Shown here piece by piece: positions 1 through 8,889 of a DNA stretch of 64,000 nucleotides (its first letter is position 1; each line of letters starts with the position of its first letter). The notes under the pieces were generated by a model, which worked only from the letters and a program-made list of their open reading frames with translations, did no database searches and was not told where the DNA came from. This stretch comes from Labrenzia sp. OB1 (GTDB taxonomy: Bacteria > Pseudomonadota > Alphaproteobacteria > Rhizobiales > Stappiaceae). The stretch is taken from contig NZ_JSEP01000016.1 of the NCBI RefSeq assembly GCF_001624695.1, positions 1-64,000 on the forward strand, given 5' to 3'. A program made the position numbers and the translations under genes.

Positions 1-214
1 CATCGACCGGAGGTGTAGCCGGTTCTCTCTTGGCTTCATCACCAAAAACGCCCATCGCCCCCTCAAGGAGTTGGTCTTTCCACTGCTTGATCTGGTTGGC
101 GTGCACGTCGAACTGCTGGGACAGTTCCACCAGCGTCTGCTCGCCTTTGATCGCGGCAAGCGCCACTTTCGCCTTGAAAGCCGGGCTGTGGTTCCGGCGC
201 GGTCGTCTCGTCAT
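1..214 (-). CDS. IS3-family transposase OrfA, partial
   Basis: OrfA is the small DNA-binding protein of IS3-type elements. It binds the terminal repeats and is joined to the OrfB catalytic domain by frameshifting. The minus-strand frame from the ATG at 214 opens with MTRRPRRNHSPAFKAKVALA and continues into a helix-turn-helix that includes VELSQQFDVHANQIKQWK, the classic IS3 OrfA signature (HTH_Tnp_1). It is open to the window edge, giving about 71 residues. No DDE residues are expected in this part. The frame was identified by direct translation of the minus strand. Confidence 0.9.
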   Translation of the reverse strand, partial: MTRRPRRNHSPAFKAKVALAAIKGEQTLVELSQQFDVHANQIKQWKDQLLEGAMGVFGDEAKREPATPPVD

Positions 215-279
215 GATCTCTCCTGTTTCCGGCATCTAAGCCAAAGTCAGGCAGAAATTCCACTTATCCTAGCTGTTCA
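1..279 (-). mobile_element. IS3-family insertion sequence, orfA-proximal end (continues past the window)
   Basis: The element enters from the left edge. Its end is placed at 279 because the minus strand there begins TGAACAGCTAGG, a TG-starting terminus typical of IS3-family ends, and because the reading frame of the interrupted amidohydrolase changes to a stop exactly there. An OrfA transposase starts about 65 bases inside this end. The second inverted repeat, orfB and any target-site duplication lie outside the window, so the exact boundary is inferred. Confidence 0.7.
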
Positions 280-1797
280 GATTTCCCGAGCCAGCTCTTG
301 ACAGCGGTCCAGCAACTGGGCCTTTTCCGCGCCGAACACGTTGTCACGCATGGCGACACCCCAGAAATGGACGTGACCGATAAGGAAGCTGGCGGATACG
401 CCGAGGTCTTTCATCCGTGCAATCTGGTCGTCATGCAGGATGGAGCAGTGCTCGATCCGGGGGCGCACTTTCGACAAGTCAATCCCGGCTTCGCGCAGAG
501 CCTCATAGGTGTCGAGGATATTGTCGATCGCGGCATCTCCGTTGCCGTGAATGGCGAGAGGCCAGCCCTTCTCGGCGCGCTCCAGTGCAATCGCCTTCAA
601 CTCATCGGGCTGCATGTAGGCAAGACCGCGATCGTCGCTGTCGAGATACGGTTCTCTTTGCAAGCCCGTGAACCCCTGGTTGGAGCCATCAGCCACCAGT
701 TTGTATCCGGCGATGCGCGCGAGAGCGGTCCCGTCATTTGGCACGATCCCGGCCGCGTCCCAAACGTCCGCGCCAAGTGTATAGAACGGATAGGCCCTTA
801 TACGCGCGGACAGCCGTCCCGATTGCGCTGCGGCCGCCATCACCTGCGCATCCGCCGGGGATTGAGCCAGAGCCCCCAGGCTGAGTTCCGAGACTGTCGT
901 CAGTCCCTTCGCACTCCAGTTGTCCAGCAAGCGGATCAAGTCCTCGAACGGATCGACGGACGCCATGGCCGGGTAACTGCCCACCACCTGGAGGAACGCG
1001 ACATTGTTTTTCATCGTCCCGTTCAGGTTGCCGTTTTCGTCCCGGACGAATTCCCCGCCCTCCGGATTTTCAATGTCTTCTCCGATCCCTGCGGCCTCGA
1101 ACGCTTTCGAATTGGCGTAGGCGAGATGTCCGGACGCATTCAGCACAAAAATCGGGTGTTCTCCGGACGCCGCATCCAGTTCCCTGAACGTCAGCGCATC
1201 GGGGCCGTCCTGCACGGCCGGATCGAAGTTGCGGAAAGCAAGCCACTCCCCAGCCGGCGTTTCGGCAACACGCGACGCAATATGCTCAAGGACCTGCGCC
1301 GCGGTCGCAAAACGCGCCATCCCGACATAGTCCATGATCGAATCGACCACAGAGCCGGAAACGACATGGGTATGCGCATCGATGAAGCCAGGTAAAACCG
1401 TCCTGCCTTCCAGATCTATTACCTTTGCACCGGCACCGGCAGTTTCAACGACGGTGTCTTCGGAACCAACTGCCAGTATTTTGTTGCCTCTGATGGCAAG
1501 GGCTTCCGCAACACTAAAATCGGCGTCCACCGTCAGGATCGTTCCGCCTTTGAATACAATGGTTGCTTCGGCTTGAGCCAAGACTGCGTTTGGCATGGTT
1601 GCGACAAAACCTGCTGCTGCCAAACCTCCTTTGAGGACGTCACGCCTCCCGACCCCCGCCCAGTCCATGCCCCAGTTGCACGACCAGCCTTTTTCATTTG
1701 CCGCTGCGGCCTTCATGTCTTGTATTGGTTTGCTTCGATAAAAGAGCTTCCCAAACGTTCCGTTACAGCAAGCACAGCCAAAGTGTTCTTTTTTCAT
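277..1797 (-). pseudogene. Amidohydrolase family 3 (YtcJ-like) metal hydrolase, truncated by IS insertion
   Basis: This is a predicted Tat-exported amidohydrolase of the YtcJ/amidohydrolase-3 group, a metal-dependent TIM-barrel hydrolase. The N terminus carries a Cys cluster (CACC) and then a twin-arginine signal (RRDVLKGGLAAAGF) ending near VLAQA. The metal-binding HTH of GFIDAHTHV and the later AIHGNGD and RIEHCS histidine motifs are present. About 506 residues remain where relatives have roughly 550-640. The reading frame stops at a TGA that is itself the first three bases of the IS end, just before the strand that should hold the catalytic Asp (an HSD-type motif). The start is ATG 1797 with AGGA eight bases upstream, and a GTG lies directly before it. 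The product is probably inactive. The substrate is unknown. Confidence 0.85.
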
Positions 1798-2344
1798 CAC
1801 TTGGGTCCTATACGTCCCGCTCGGATACCAGAACCTGGATTTCGAGACACCCTCAACGGGTCCGGCAACACAACTGCCGGTTAGAGTTGCATACCGCAGT
1901 CATTCTTTCAAACCGCAACGAACGGCCGGAAGCAGCCCCGTTACAGCAAAGAGAAAGGCAAGTTGATCCGGACCGACGAGGCACGGATCATCTTGGCGAG
2001 AGGATGCGTGGCATCGTTGAAGGGGCATCGAATGCGATGCTGGATGCGGGCGGAAGCGGATCGGTGTGGCGGTTGGCCGGTTATGAGCGCCGCGACAGGC
2101 GTCAGGACACGTGTGCGGGCAGCTATGATCGTCCCTTCACACCAAGGCGGTCGACGTGAAGCTGAAGCTGGCTGTTTTGTTTTTGATGCCAGGATGATGT
2201 TTGCGAATCCGGGAGGTTCCGGGCCGCCTCTTGCGGCCCGGTCTCCGTCTCATCTTCGCTCCGCCGCTGGCGGGCTGAAATGTGCCAGAAAGCTCCTCGG
2301 GCGACTTCGCCGATCTCTATCCTGATAGCTGACGGGATACAGTG
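1798..2344. other. Intergenic stretch with no supported gene; one GC-rich hairpin
   Basis: I see no convincing coding sequence here: the open frames have no recognisable family and no good ribosome-binding site. A perfect 7-bp stem (GGGCCGC, loop CTCTT, GCGGCCC) lies at 2221-2239. It has no clear T tract on either side, so it is at best a weak terminator for the operon ending at 2345. The stretch may be decayed sequence between two operons. Confidence 0.5.
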
Positions 2345-3025
2345 TCACGATGCCTTTTTTCTTTTGCCTTTTCCATCCTGAAGACCGTAGCCGGAAAACG
2401 AATTCAGCGTATCGGCGATGGCCTCCTGGCTCAGAAGCACGGGGCCACCGATCTGCAGGCTGAGGTAGTACTGTCTGGCAATGGTTTCCAGCTCAACGGC
2501 CCGCCACATGGCTTTGGCAAGGCTCTCCCCGACGGCGATCATGCCGTGATTGGCCAGGAGGCACGCTGTCCGGTCCTGGATTGCCTCGATGGCCAGCTTC
2601 GAAAGCTCTTCGGTACCGAACGTGGCATAGCCCGCGCAGCGCACGTTGGTGCTGCCGAAAGCGGCGATCATGTAGTGGCACGAGGGGATTTCCTTGCGCG
2701 CCATGGCCAGCGTCGTGCAGTAGGTCGGATGCGCGTGAACGACAGCCTCGGCGTCCTTGCGCTCGCGCAACAGCGCATGATGAAAACGCCATTCAGTCGA
2801 GGGTTTCAATGGTCCTTCCCAGGCACCGGACAAATCGTTCAGGTCCACCGAAGCAATCATTTCCGGTTCCAGCTGGTCATAGGGCGTGGCAGAAGGCGAA
2901 ATAAGCATCCGGTCTTCAAAGCGGGCAGAAATATTGCCTGAGGTGCCTTGATTGAGCCCGTTGACGTTCATCTCCTGGCAACAGGCAATCAGTTCCTGGC
3001 GCAGTGCGCGTTCGGCTTTTTTCAT
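2345..3025 (-). CDS. Class II aldolase/adducin family protein (FucA-like)
   Basis: This 226-residue protein belongs to the zinc-dependent class II aldolases, which cleave sugar phosphates such as L-fuculose or L-ribulose phosphates (or epimerise, in AraD). It has the glycine-rich substrate loop GTSGNISAR, the HxH zinc pair in VVHAHPTY, a further zinc His in NHGMIAVG, and an upstream Glu in the STEWRFHH region. The ATG at 3025 is preferred over the longer frame because GGGAGAA stands a few bases upstream. It is the last gene of the polyol operon, 89 bases after the HAD gene. Its likely role is to split a keto-sugar phosphate made by the upstream kinases and dehydrogenases. The exact substrate cannot be read from sequence. 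Confidence 0.85.
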   Translation of the reverse strand: MKKAERALRQELIACCQEMNVNGLNQGTSGNISARFEDRMLISPSATPYDQLEPEMIASVDLNDLSGAWEGPLKPSTEWRFHHALLRERKDAEAVVHAHPTYCTTLAMARKEIPSCHYMIAAFGSTNVRCAGYATFGTEELSKLAIEAIQDRTACLLANHGMIAVGESLAKAMWRAVELETIARQYYLSLQIGGPVLLSQEAIADTLNSFSGYGLQDGKGKRKKAS

Positions 3026-3114
3026 CTGACGTTTCTCCCGTCGGTCATAATCGTGCAGTTGTCTGATGTGCCCGCCGGCATCGGCTTCAGCCGATCCGGC
3101 GAAACACAAGGATT

Positions 3115-3927
3115 TCAAAACCTCAGCCGGTCCATCGCATAGTCCGGCTCGACGCCGTCTTCCGCCAGGCCGGCCTGAACCCCGGAGGTGACCAACAGGC
3201 TCTGGCACCCGGCCCGCTGGCCACCCAGGATGTCATGATGCAGACTGTCGCCCACCATGAGGCAACGGCCGGGGTCCGGCTTGCCGAGTGCCTCCAGCCC
3301 CGCCTGAAACATCGCCGCACCTGGCTTGCCGAAAGTGTCAACCGTCCCCCCGGCAGCGGCATAGTCCTCTGCCAGCAAACCCGGGCCGAACGAGGCGCTT
3401 TCCCCCGCATAGATGCTGGTATCGGGATTGGCGCAAATGGCGGGGACACCCGCGCGCGCCAATGGCGACAAAAGGCGTTTGTAGTCTTCCCGGCTGTGGG
3501 TTTCAGGCTCCGCGCCGCTGATGATCACCAGGTGAACGGCTTCGCCGGGCTCAGCAACCTTCACACCCAGACCATCCAGCAGGCTGGCGTCATTTTCCCG
3601 CGCCAGCATCAAGATCGAGTTTCCGGGTTTCAGGCGGCCGTCCGCGAGGCGTTTGAGAAGATCGTGCCGTGTCAGTTCGCCGGAGGTCACCATCGCCTTG
3701 AAGGCCGAGGCCGGAAAGCCGAGCCGGACCAGACGGTCCATGTTGGGCTTTGCGCGGCGGCCGGAATTGGACAGGGCAACCAGAGGCAGCCCACGTTCCT
3801 GCAAGGCCTCGACACATTCTATCGCACCCGCAAACGCCCTGGTGCCGTCATGCAGCACACCAAACTGGTCAAGCAGCAGCGCATCGACGCTGGGCAGAAT
3901 TTCCGAAAGGTTCGAGATCGTTCTCAT
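3115..3927 (-). CDS. HAD superfamily IIA hydrolase (NagD-like)
   Basis: This 270-residue cytosolic phosphatase-like protein is of HAD subclass IIA. Motif I is LLLDQFGVLHDG: the nucleophilic Asp is present, but the +2 position that is Asp in most HAD phosphatases is Phe. The TIGR01459-type subgroup has an aromatic there (DVWG-like), so this may be normal for the family. Motif II (ALSNSG) and the C-terminal GKP...MVGDSLHHDILGG (motifs III-IV) are intact. It starts four bases after the upstream kinase stop, so the two are translationally close. It may remove a phosphate from a pathway intermediate or clear a dead-end product. The substrate is not known. Confidence 0.8.
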   Translation of the reverse strand: MRTISNLSEILPSVDALLLDQFGVLHDGTRAFAGAIECVEALQERGLPLVALSNSGRRAKPNMDRLVRLGFPASAFKAMVTSGELTRHDLLKRLADGRLKPGNSILMLARENDASLLDGLGVKVAEPGEAVHLVIISGAEPETHSREDYKRLLSPLARAGVPAICANPDTSIYAGESASFGPGLLAEDYAAAGGTVDTFGKPGAAMFQAGLEALGKPDPGRCLMVGDSLHHDILGGQRAGCQSLLVTSGVQAGLAEDGVEPDYAMDRLRF

Positions 3928-3931
3928 GATG

Positions 3932-5185
3932 TCAGACCATCGCTCCCCGTGCGATCACGGCAGACCCGGCAGCGGCTTCTCCGGCCAGCACAGGCGCCGC
4001 CGAAACGCCGAGCAGCCTGAGGCGAATACGGCTCCACACGGCGTTATTCGAACCGCCACCGACAGTCCTCACGCTCACCAGGGAAGGTGCGCCGAGTTCG
4101 GACAGGCGCTGATAGCCGAGCGCTTCAATTCGGGCGATGCCGGTCAGCAACCCCTTGAGGAACTCCGCATCGTCCTCAGGCCTTGGCGTTTCCCGTGGCG
4201 GCAAGGCCGGATCATTTATCGGGAACCGTTCCCCGCAGGAGGTCAGCGGGTAGTAATCCAGCTCGCAGGCACTCTCGGGATCGATCTGCGCCGAGAGATC
4301 CGCCAGTTCTGCAGGTGTGAAATGCGCCAGCAGCGCGCCGCCGCCGCTGTTGGATGCACCACCCGCCAGCCACAGGTCGCCAATCCGGTGGCTGTAGATG
4401 CCGTATTCGGGCGCAAACAGTGGCCCGTCGCTGAGAAGCTTCAGTGTCATCGTCGTGCCCAGCGCGGTCACGCCATCGCCCGGACGGCTTGCGCCCGTCG
4501 CCAGAAAGGACGCACAGCCGTCTGTCATGCCTGCGACAATCGATATGCCGGACGGCAGGCCGTAAGCACCGCCGGTTTTGCCAGTGAGGGTACCGGTCGG
4601 AACAACCTCCGGCAAAAGGTTCATCCGGAGAGACGTCGCCTTGATCCACTCGGGCCACTGCCGTGCAACCGGATCATATCCGGTCTTCAGCGCGTTGCTC
4701 TCGTCACCGGGCACAGGATGTCCGGCCAGACGTTCGGCAATCCAGTCCGCCTGATGAACGATCCGGACAACGCCTGAACGTTGCTGAAGCGTGATGGCGC
4801 GCGCCAGGGCGGAACTCGCTCCATGGGCCGCGCTTTCTCTTGGCGCGCTCGCCGCGACTTCCGCCAGAACCCGCTGATCTTCCACCGTATCATTGTACAT
4901 CAGCGCCGCGCCAACCGGCGCGTTGTCGGCGTCCAGGGCAAGGATCGTACCCGACGTGCCATCAACGCTCAGCGCGGCGAAATCCGCGGGGTCAACTTTC
5001 CGGCACAGGTCCGCAAGACACGCGCCCAGCGCCTTGTCCCAGACCGATGGATCACGGCGGGTGACATCCTCTGTTCCAAAGTCTGCCCGCGCAATCGCAT
5101 TCACCTGAAGATCCGGATCGAGAGCCACTGCCCGAACGCCGGACGTGCCGATGTCGATCCCCACAAACAGGTCGGTTCGCGTCAT
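3932..5185 (-). CDS. FGGY-family sugar kinase, D-ribulose kinase (SePSK/AtXK-1) type
   Basis: This 417-residue kinase is much shorter than typical FGGY kinases (about 500) but matches the length of the cyanobacterial/plant D-ribulose kinase group. Features remembered from that group are present: a GIDIGTSGVRAVAL phosphate loop at the N terminus, SVDGTSGTIL, QADWIAERL, ALGTTMTLKLLS, SGGGALLAHF, DYYPL...GERFPINDP and GLLTGIARIEALGYQRL, followed by a VGGGSNNAVW adenosine loop. It probably phosphorylates a free ketose such as D-ribulose. It lies two bases after the class II aldolase stop. A second, larger FGGY kinase is encoded earlier in the operon, so the operon seems to feed two phosphorylation steps. 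Confidence 0.75.
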   Translation of the reverse strand: MTRTDLFVGIDIGTSGVRAVALDPDLQVNAIARADFGTEDVTRRDPSVWDKALGACLADLCRKVDPADFAALSVDGTSGTILALDADNAPVGAALMYNDTVEDQRVLAEVAASAPRESAAHGASSALARAITLQQRSGVVRIVHQADWIAERLAGHPVPGDESNALKTGYDPVARQWPEWIKATSLRMNLLPEVVPTGTLTGKTGGAYGLPSGISIVAGMTDGCASFLATGASRPGDGVTALGTTMTLKLLSDGPLFAPEYGIYSHRIGDLWLAGGASNSGGGALLAHFTPAELADLSAQIDPESACELDYYPLTSCGERFPINDPALPPRETPRPEDDAEFLKGLLTGIARIEALGYQRLSELGAPSLVSVRTVGGGSNNAVWSRIRLRLLGVSAAPVLAGEAAAGSAVIARGAMV

Positions 5186-5187
5186 GA

Positions 5188-6249
5188 TCAGCGTCCTGCC
5201 TTGTTGAGGGACTGCCGATAAACCTCGGCATCCCAGTCAAGCAACTCGGCTTCCTGATCTTCAGACAAACGGGACACCCTGGCCTGAGGAGCGATCCGCA
5301 CAAGGACGTCTCCAAAAGCGCGCGCAAGGGCGATATCGGAAGCGGTCGCGGTGTCCGGCATCGCGACACCATGGTCAGGCACAATCACCAGCTTGCTGGG
5401 AAACTGCTGCTGCCCGGCGCGAGCCAGCACGTCAGTGAGCTGTTCGCCTTCACGGACCATGGTGACCCCTGGGCCCAGAAAGACCAGGTGATCGGGGTAA
5501 AGCGTCCGGCCATCGGCAATCGTCAGCAACCGAGCATCGTGAGCGATCTGCTGGGTCGGCCCGTGCGGCACGGGTTTCCAGCCGCTCCCGGACAGCCGCC
5601 TCTGAAAGGCATCGTCGATGCCGGCAGATCCGGCGAGCGAAGACGGTGCAAGCCGGGCACTGACGTCCTGAAGAAGGCCGTTGGCTTCGCCAACCGTTGC
5701 ACCGCAAGTCACCAGCCCGTGGTTGCCCAGGATCAGGATCTGCGTTCCGGCGGACGCATGTTCGCGAATGGCACGGGCAAGATCGATGCCCGGCTTGGCG
5801 TAGGGGATAAACGCGTAAGGAAGGCCTGCCAGCTTGCTCTTGACGAACGCAGGCGCGTCCGTTCTGACGGCCGCCGCAATCGTCGCGACACAATGGGTGT
5901 GCAACACCACTCTGGCTGACATGGAGGCGTGAACGGTCGCCTCAATGGAAGCGCGCAGCCCGGAAGGGTTTTCTTCCCGACATGTAAACGGTCCGACATC
6001 ATCGGCTCTGCCATCATCGGCCACAAGCGCTTCGGCCAGTGCCTCATGGTAGACCGGGACGAACAGGTCCGTGGTCAGTGCGTCCGAGAGCCAGGTGCCG
6101 GAGGCCTTCACCCACATCAGATCACCGGACTTGATGGAGGTGTTCCCGCCCGGTCCCTGAACCTGCAGCGGATCGGAACCAAGACGGGCGGACTCGGCCC
6201 GCAAGGCGGCAAACTCCGGATTGGACTGAAGCTCCGAATAGAGTGTCAT
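5188..6249 (-). CDS. Class II aldolase/adducin family protein (RhaD-like)
   Basis: At 353 residues this is longer than simple FucA-type aldolases and resembles the aldolase half of RhaD/YuxG-type proteins. The N-terminal QGPGGNTSIK motif, the Glu in PSGLRASIEATVHA, the HxH zinc pair of VVLHTHCVA and the later His of ILGNHGLVTCG define the class II aldolase core. The C-terminal third (DHLVFLGPGV...IVPDHGVAM) is the extension common to this subgroup. The ATG at 6249 overlaps the TGA of the upstream flavoprotein gene in an ATGA arrangement, so the two are translationally coupled; the longer frame start is therefore rejected. It probably cleaves a keto-sugar phosphate in the polyol pathway. Confidence 0.8.
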   Translation of the reverse strand: MTLYSELQSNPEFAALRAESARLGSDPLQVQGPGGNTSIKSGDLMWVKASGTWLSDALTTDLFVPVYHEALAEALVADDGRADDVGPFTCREENPSGLRASIEATVHASMSARVVLHTHCVATIAAAVRTDAPAFVKSKLAGLPYAFIPYAKPGIDLARAIREHASAGTQILILGNHGLVTCGATVGEANGLLQDVSARLAPSSLAGSAGIDDAFQRRLSGSGWKPVPHGPTQQIAHDARLLTIADGRTLYPDHLVFLGPGVTMVREGEQLTDVLARAGQQQFPSKLVIVPDHGVAMPDTATASDIALARAFGDVLVRIAPQARVSRLSEDQEAELLDWDAEVYRQSLNKAGR

Positions 6250-7841
6250 GCCGCGCCTCTTATGCCTGTCAGCCATGTCTCGACGGAGGCTTTTTCATCA
6301 TCTGTCAGGAACAGCCCGTGCTTCGTGCGTCGAACCAGCATGTCATCCGCTGTTCGCGCCCATTCGCGGTCCAGCAACCAGCGGGCTTCCACTTCATAGA
6401 AGAGACCGCCGAAATGAGCCCCGAGATCAGCCGGACAAGAAGCCCCGGCCAGCATCTGGGCTGTGTCCGTGCCGTAGCAAAGCACATAGTGCTCAGCCAA
6501 TCCTTCCGGCAGCCAGGGATTTGACTGGCGGAACGACACCGCCCACTCGCTTGACGCCCACCCGGAAAAATCCCCGCCTGGCAGAGACGCCCCTTCCGTC
6601 CAGGCAGGCATCATCTTCGGGAAGAACGGAGCCAGATGATCGAGAGCGTGTTCGGCCAGCTTGCGATAGGTGGTCAGCTTGCCGCCGAAGGCACTGAGCA
6701 GTGGCGCTTTATCCCTGGAGGACGTGTCCTCTTGAGACCCACTCCTGGCTCCCTTGTCACCTGTATCCAGCTCGAAGGTGTAATCGCGGGTAACAGCGGA
6801 GGCTGACTTGTCATCGTCGTCATTGAACAGGGGCCGGACACCTGAATAGGAGTGCAGGATGTCCGAACCTCTCAATTTCCGGGTGAAGTAGGTGTTCAAA
6901 ATGCCGAGCAGATAGTCGATCTCGCCCTGATCGATCTTCACGTCTTCAGGCCTTCCGTCAAACGGCACATCGGTGGTGCCAACCAGAGCCAACCCCTCAA
7001 AATACGGATTGACGAAGATGATGCGCTTGTCCGGGGCCTGAAGGACAAAACCATTGTCTCCTGTCCACCACTTGGGAAGGATGATGTGACTGCCCTTCAC
7101 CAGCCGGACAGACGAGCCTGACTTCACCTTGTCGACGGAAGACAGAACCTTCTCTACCCAGGGGCCTGCCCCATTGAAGATGGCTCTTGCGTGAACCTTC
7201 CGCCGGTCGCCCGTCTCGATATCGCACAAGTTTGCGCACCAGAGCTCTCCCTGGCGCCGAGCATCGGAGAGTTCGGTCCGTGTCAGGATTTCCGCGCCGC
7301 GCCGCGCAGCATCCACGGCATTCAGGACCACGAGGCGTGCATCGTCGATCCAGACATCCCAATAGGCAAAGCCACTTTGGAATTCAGACCTGATCAGCCC
7401 ATCAGGCCATTCCGATTGAAGGTTGACGGCCCTGGACGCCGGGATACGCTTTCTCCCGCCCAGGTGATCATAGAGAAACAACCCGAGCCGAATGAGCCAG
7501 CGCGGTCTTTGCTCCGGACTGTGAACCAGAATAAGCCGCAAGGGCTTGGCCAGATGCGGGGCAACATCAAGCACGACCTCGCGCTCGATCAGTGCTTCGC
7601 GCACCAGGCGGAATTCGTAATACTCCAGATAGCGCAGACCGCCGTGAATGTACTTCCCGGATCTGGAAGATGTACCCTCCGACAGATCGCCCTTCTCGCA
7701 CAGGACAACGGACAGCCCCCGTCCAACCGCATCCCGGGCAACACCAACCCCATTGATGCCGCCGCCCACGACAAGCAGATCAAAGGGATCGTCTTCGGTA
7801 CCCAATGGCGTCAGGCGTGAAACAGTGTCTGTCATGAGCAC
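6246..7841 (-). CDS. FAD-dependent polyol-phosphate dehydrogenase (GlpD/EryB-like)
   Basis: This 531-residue flavoprotein is of the glycerol-3-phosphate dehydrogenase (GlpD) family, which also includes EryB, erythritol-phosphate dehydrogenase. It has the dinucleotide loop VVGGGINGVGVARDAVGRG, the GlpD motif SSRSGKYIHGGLRYLE, a VGTTDVPFDG segment and the C-terminal SAFGGKLTTYRKLAE. Such enzymes pass electrons from a polyol phosphate to quinone at the membrane. Next to an EryA-like kinase, a role in oxidising a tetritol or related phosphate is more likely than glycerol metabolism, but glycerol 3-phosphate is not excluded. The GTG at 7841 has GAGG five bases upstream; an ATG at 7835 is the alternative. 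Confidence 0.8.
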   Translation of the reverse strand: MLMTDTVSRLTPLGTEDDPFDLLVVGGGINGVGVARDAVGRGLSVVLCEKGDLSEGTSSRSGKYIHGGLRYLEYYEFRLVREALIEREVVLDVAPHLAKPLRLILVHSPEQRPRWLIRLGLFLYDHLGGRKRIPASRAVNLQSEWPDGLIRSEFQSGFAYWDVWIDDARLVVLNAVDAARRGAEILTRTELSDARRQGELWCANLCDIETGDRRKVHARAIFNGAGPWVEKVLSSVDKVKSGSSVRLVKGSHIILPKWWTGDNGFVLQAPDKRIIFVNPYFEGLALVGTTDVPFDGRPEDVKIDQGEIDYLLGILNTYFTRKLRGSDILHSYSGVRPLFNDDDDKSASAVTRDYTFELDTGDKGARSGSQEDTSSRDKAPLLSAFGGKLTTYRKLAEHALDHLAPFFPKMMPAWTEGASLPGGDFSGWASSEWAVSFRQSNPWLPEGLAEHYVLCYGTDTAQMLAGASCPADLGAHFGGLFYEVEARWLLDREWARTADDMLVRRTKHGLFLTDDEKASVETWLTGIRGAA

Positions 7842-7848
7842 ACCATCC

Positions 7849-8889
7849 TCAGCATGGGTTCACAGGCGGCCCGCCATCAAGCCAGCGCCGAACTTCTTCG
7901 GCCGCCTTGGCAGCGGCAATGCGCACCGTCTTGAGCGAAGCGCCGGCGATATGCGGCGTCAGCGTGACATTGGGCAGTTGCAAGAGCGGCAAGCCGGGCG
8001 GAGTTGGCTCAATGGCGAAAGTTTCAAGCATCGCCCCGCCCAGATGCCCGGACACCAGCGCGGCATGCAGCGCGTCGTAATCCATAAGAGGACCTCTGGC
8101 GGTGTTCACCAGCAAAGCTCCACGCTTCATGGCCGCGAACTCTCCAGCGCCAATCATGCCCCGTGTTTCCTCTGTCACACGCGGATGAAGCGAGACGACG
8201 TCCGAGCTCTGCAGCAGGACATCGAGCGAGACATGCTCCACCCCGGCCCGCGCGTCCTCCGCTGACAACTGAACATAGGGGTCACACACCAGTACCCTTG
8301 TGCCAAAGGCCCGCAGCAACCGGACGACCCGGGTTCCCACCGCGCCATAGCCGATCACACCGACAGTCATGTCGGACAGCTCGTCACCGGCAACGTCGGA
8401 GCGATAGAGATCTCCCCGGTATGTGCCCTCGCGCAGACCTTCATGCCCCCGGGTGATATTGCGCGTTTCCGCGATAATCGCCCCGATGGTGAACTCGGCA
8501 ACAGCGGAGGCATTGCGGCCCGGTGTATTCACCACCAGAACTTCATGATCCGCCGCGGCATCCATCGCCACATTGACAGGACCGCCCCTTGAGACGGCCA
8601 CAAGCTTGAGTGTGGGCGCAGCCTCAAACACGGATCGCGACAGGGGCGCAAGATGGGTTACCAGAACAGGCGCATCGCCCAGATGGTCCAGAACCATCTC
8701 CGGCGTCCCCATGTACTCCTTCAGCCCCTCCATGCCCGGAACGGCATAGCCGTGTTCCATGGGCTCGTCCGGCCAGGCAAGATCAAGCGTCTTGCAGGTA
8801 ATGCGGTCGCCGCACGCATCGTGCAGCGCCGCTGCAAACATTTCGGACAGCATGAACCGGTCGCCGATTATGGCCACTTCTGTTGTCAT
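7849..8889 (-). CDS. D-isomer-specific 2-hydroxyacid dehydrogenase
   Basis: This 346-residue NAD(P)-dependent dehydrogenase is of the phosphoglycerate/2-hydroxyacid family. It shows the Rossmann loop VGVIGYGAVGTRVVRLL, the catalytic Arg in VNTARGPLMDYDAL, a downstream Glu, and the catalytic His in LTPHIAGASLKT. The start ATG at 8889 overlaps the stop of the kinase gene (ATGA), so the longer frame is rejected. Its presence in a polyol operon suggests an oxidised branch, with a hydroxy- or keto-acid intermediate being reduced or oxidised, in addition to the ketose-phosphate route. The substrate is unknown. Confidence 0.8.
   Translation of the reverse strand: MTTEVAIIGDRFMLSEMFAAALHDACGDRITCKTLDLAWPDEPMEHGYAVPGMEGLKEYMGTPEMVLDHLGDAPVLVTHLAPLSRSVFEAAPTLKLVAVSRGGPVNVAMDAAADHEVLVVNTPGRNASAVAEFTIGAIIAETRNITRGHEGLREGTYRGDLYRSDVAGDELSDMTVGVIGYGAVGTRVVRLLRAFGTRVLVCDPYVQLSAEDARAGVEHVSLDVLLQSSDVVSLHPRVTEETRGMIGAGEFAAMKRGALLVNTARGPLMDYDALHAALVSGHLGGAMLETFAIEPTPPGLPLLQLPNVTLTPHIAGASLKTVRIAAAKAAEEVRRWLDGGPPVNPC

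Noticed and set aside
298..1395. A 365-codon plus-strand open frame over the amidohydrolase
   Set aside because: It is antisense to the truncated amidohydrolase, with no domain and no ribosome-binding site.
2221..2239. Hairpin as terminator of the polyol operon
   Set aside because: The stem is perfect but short and has no T tract on the minus strand, so only a weak role can be suggested.
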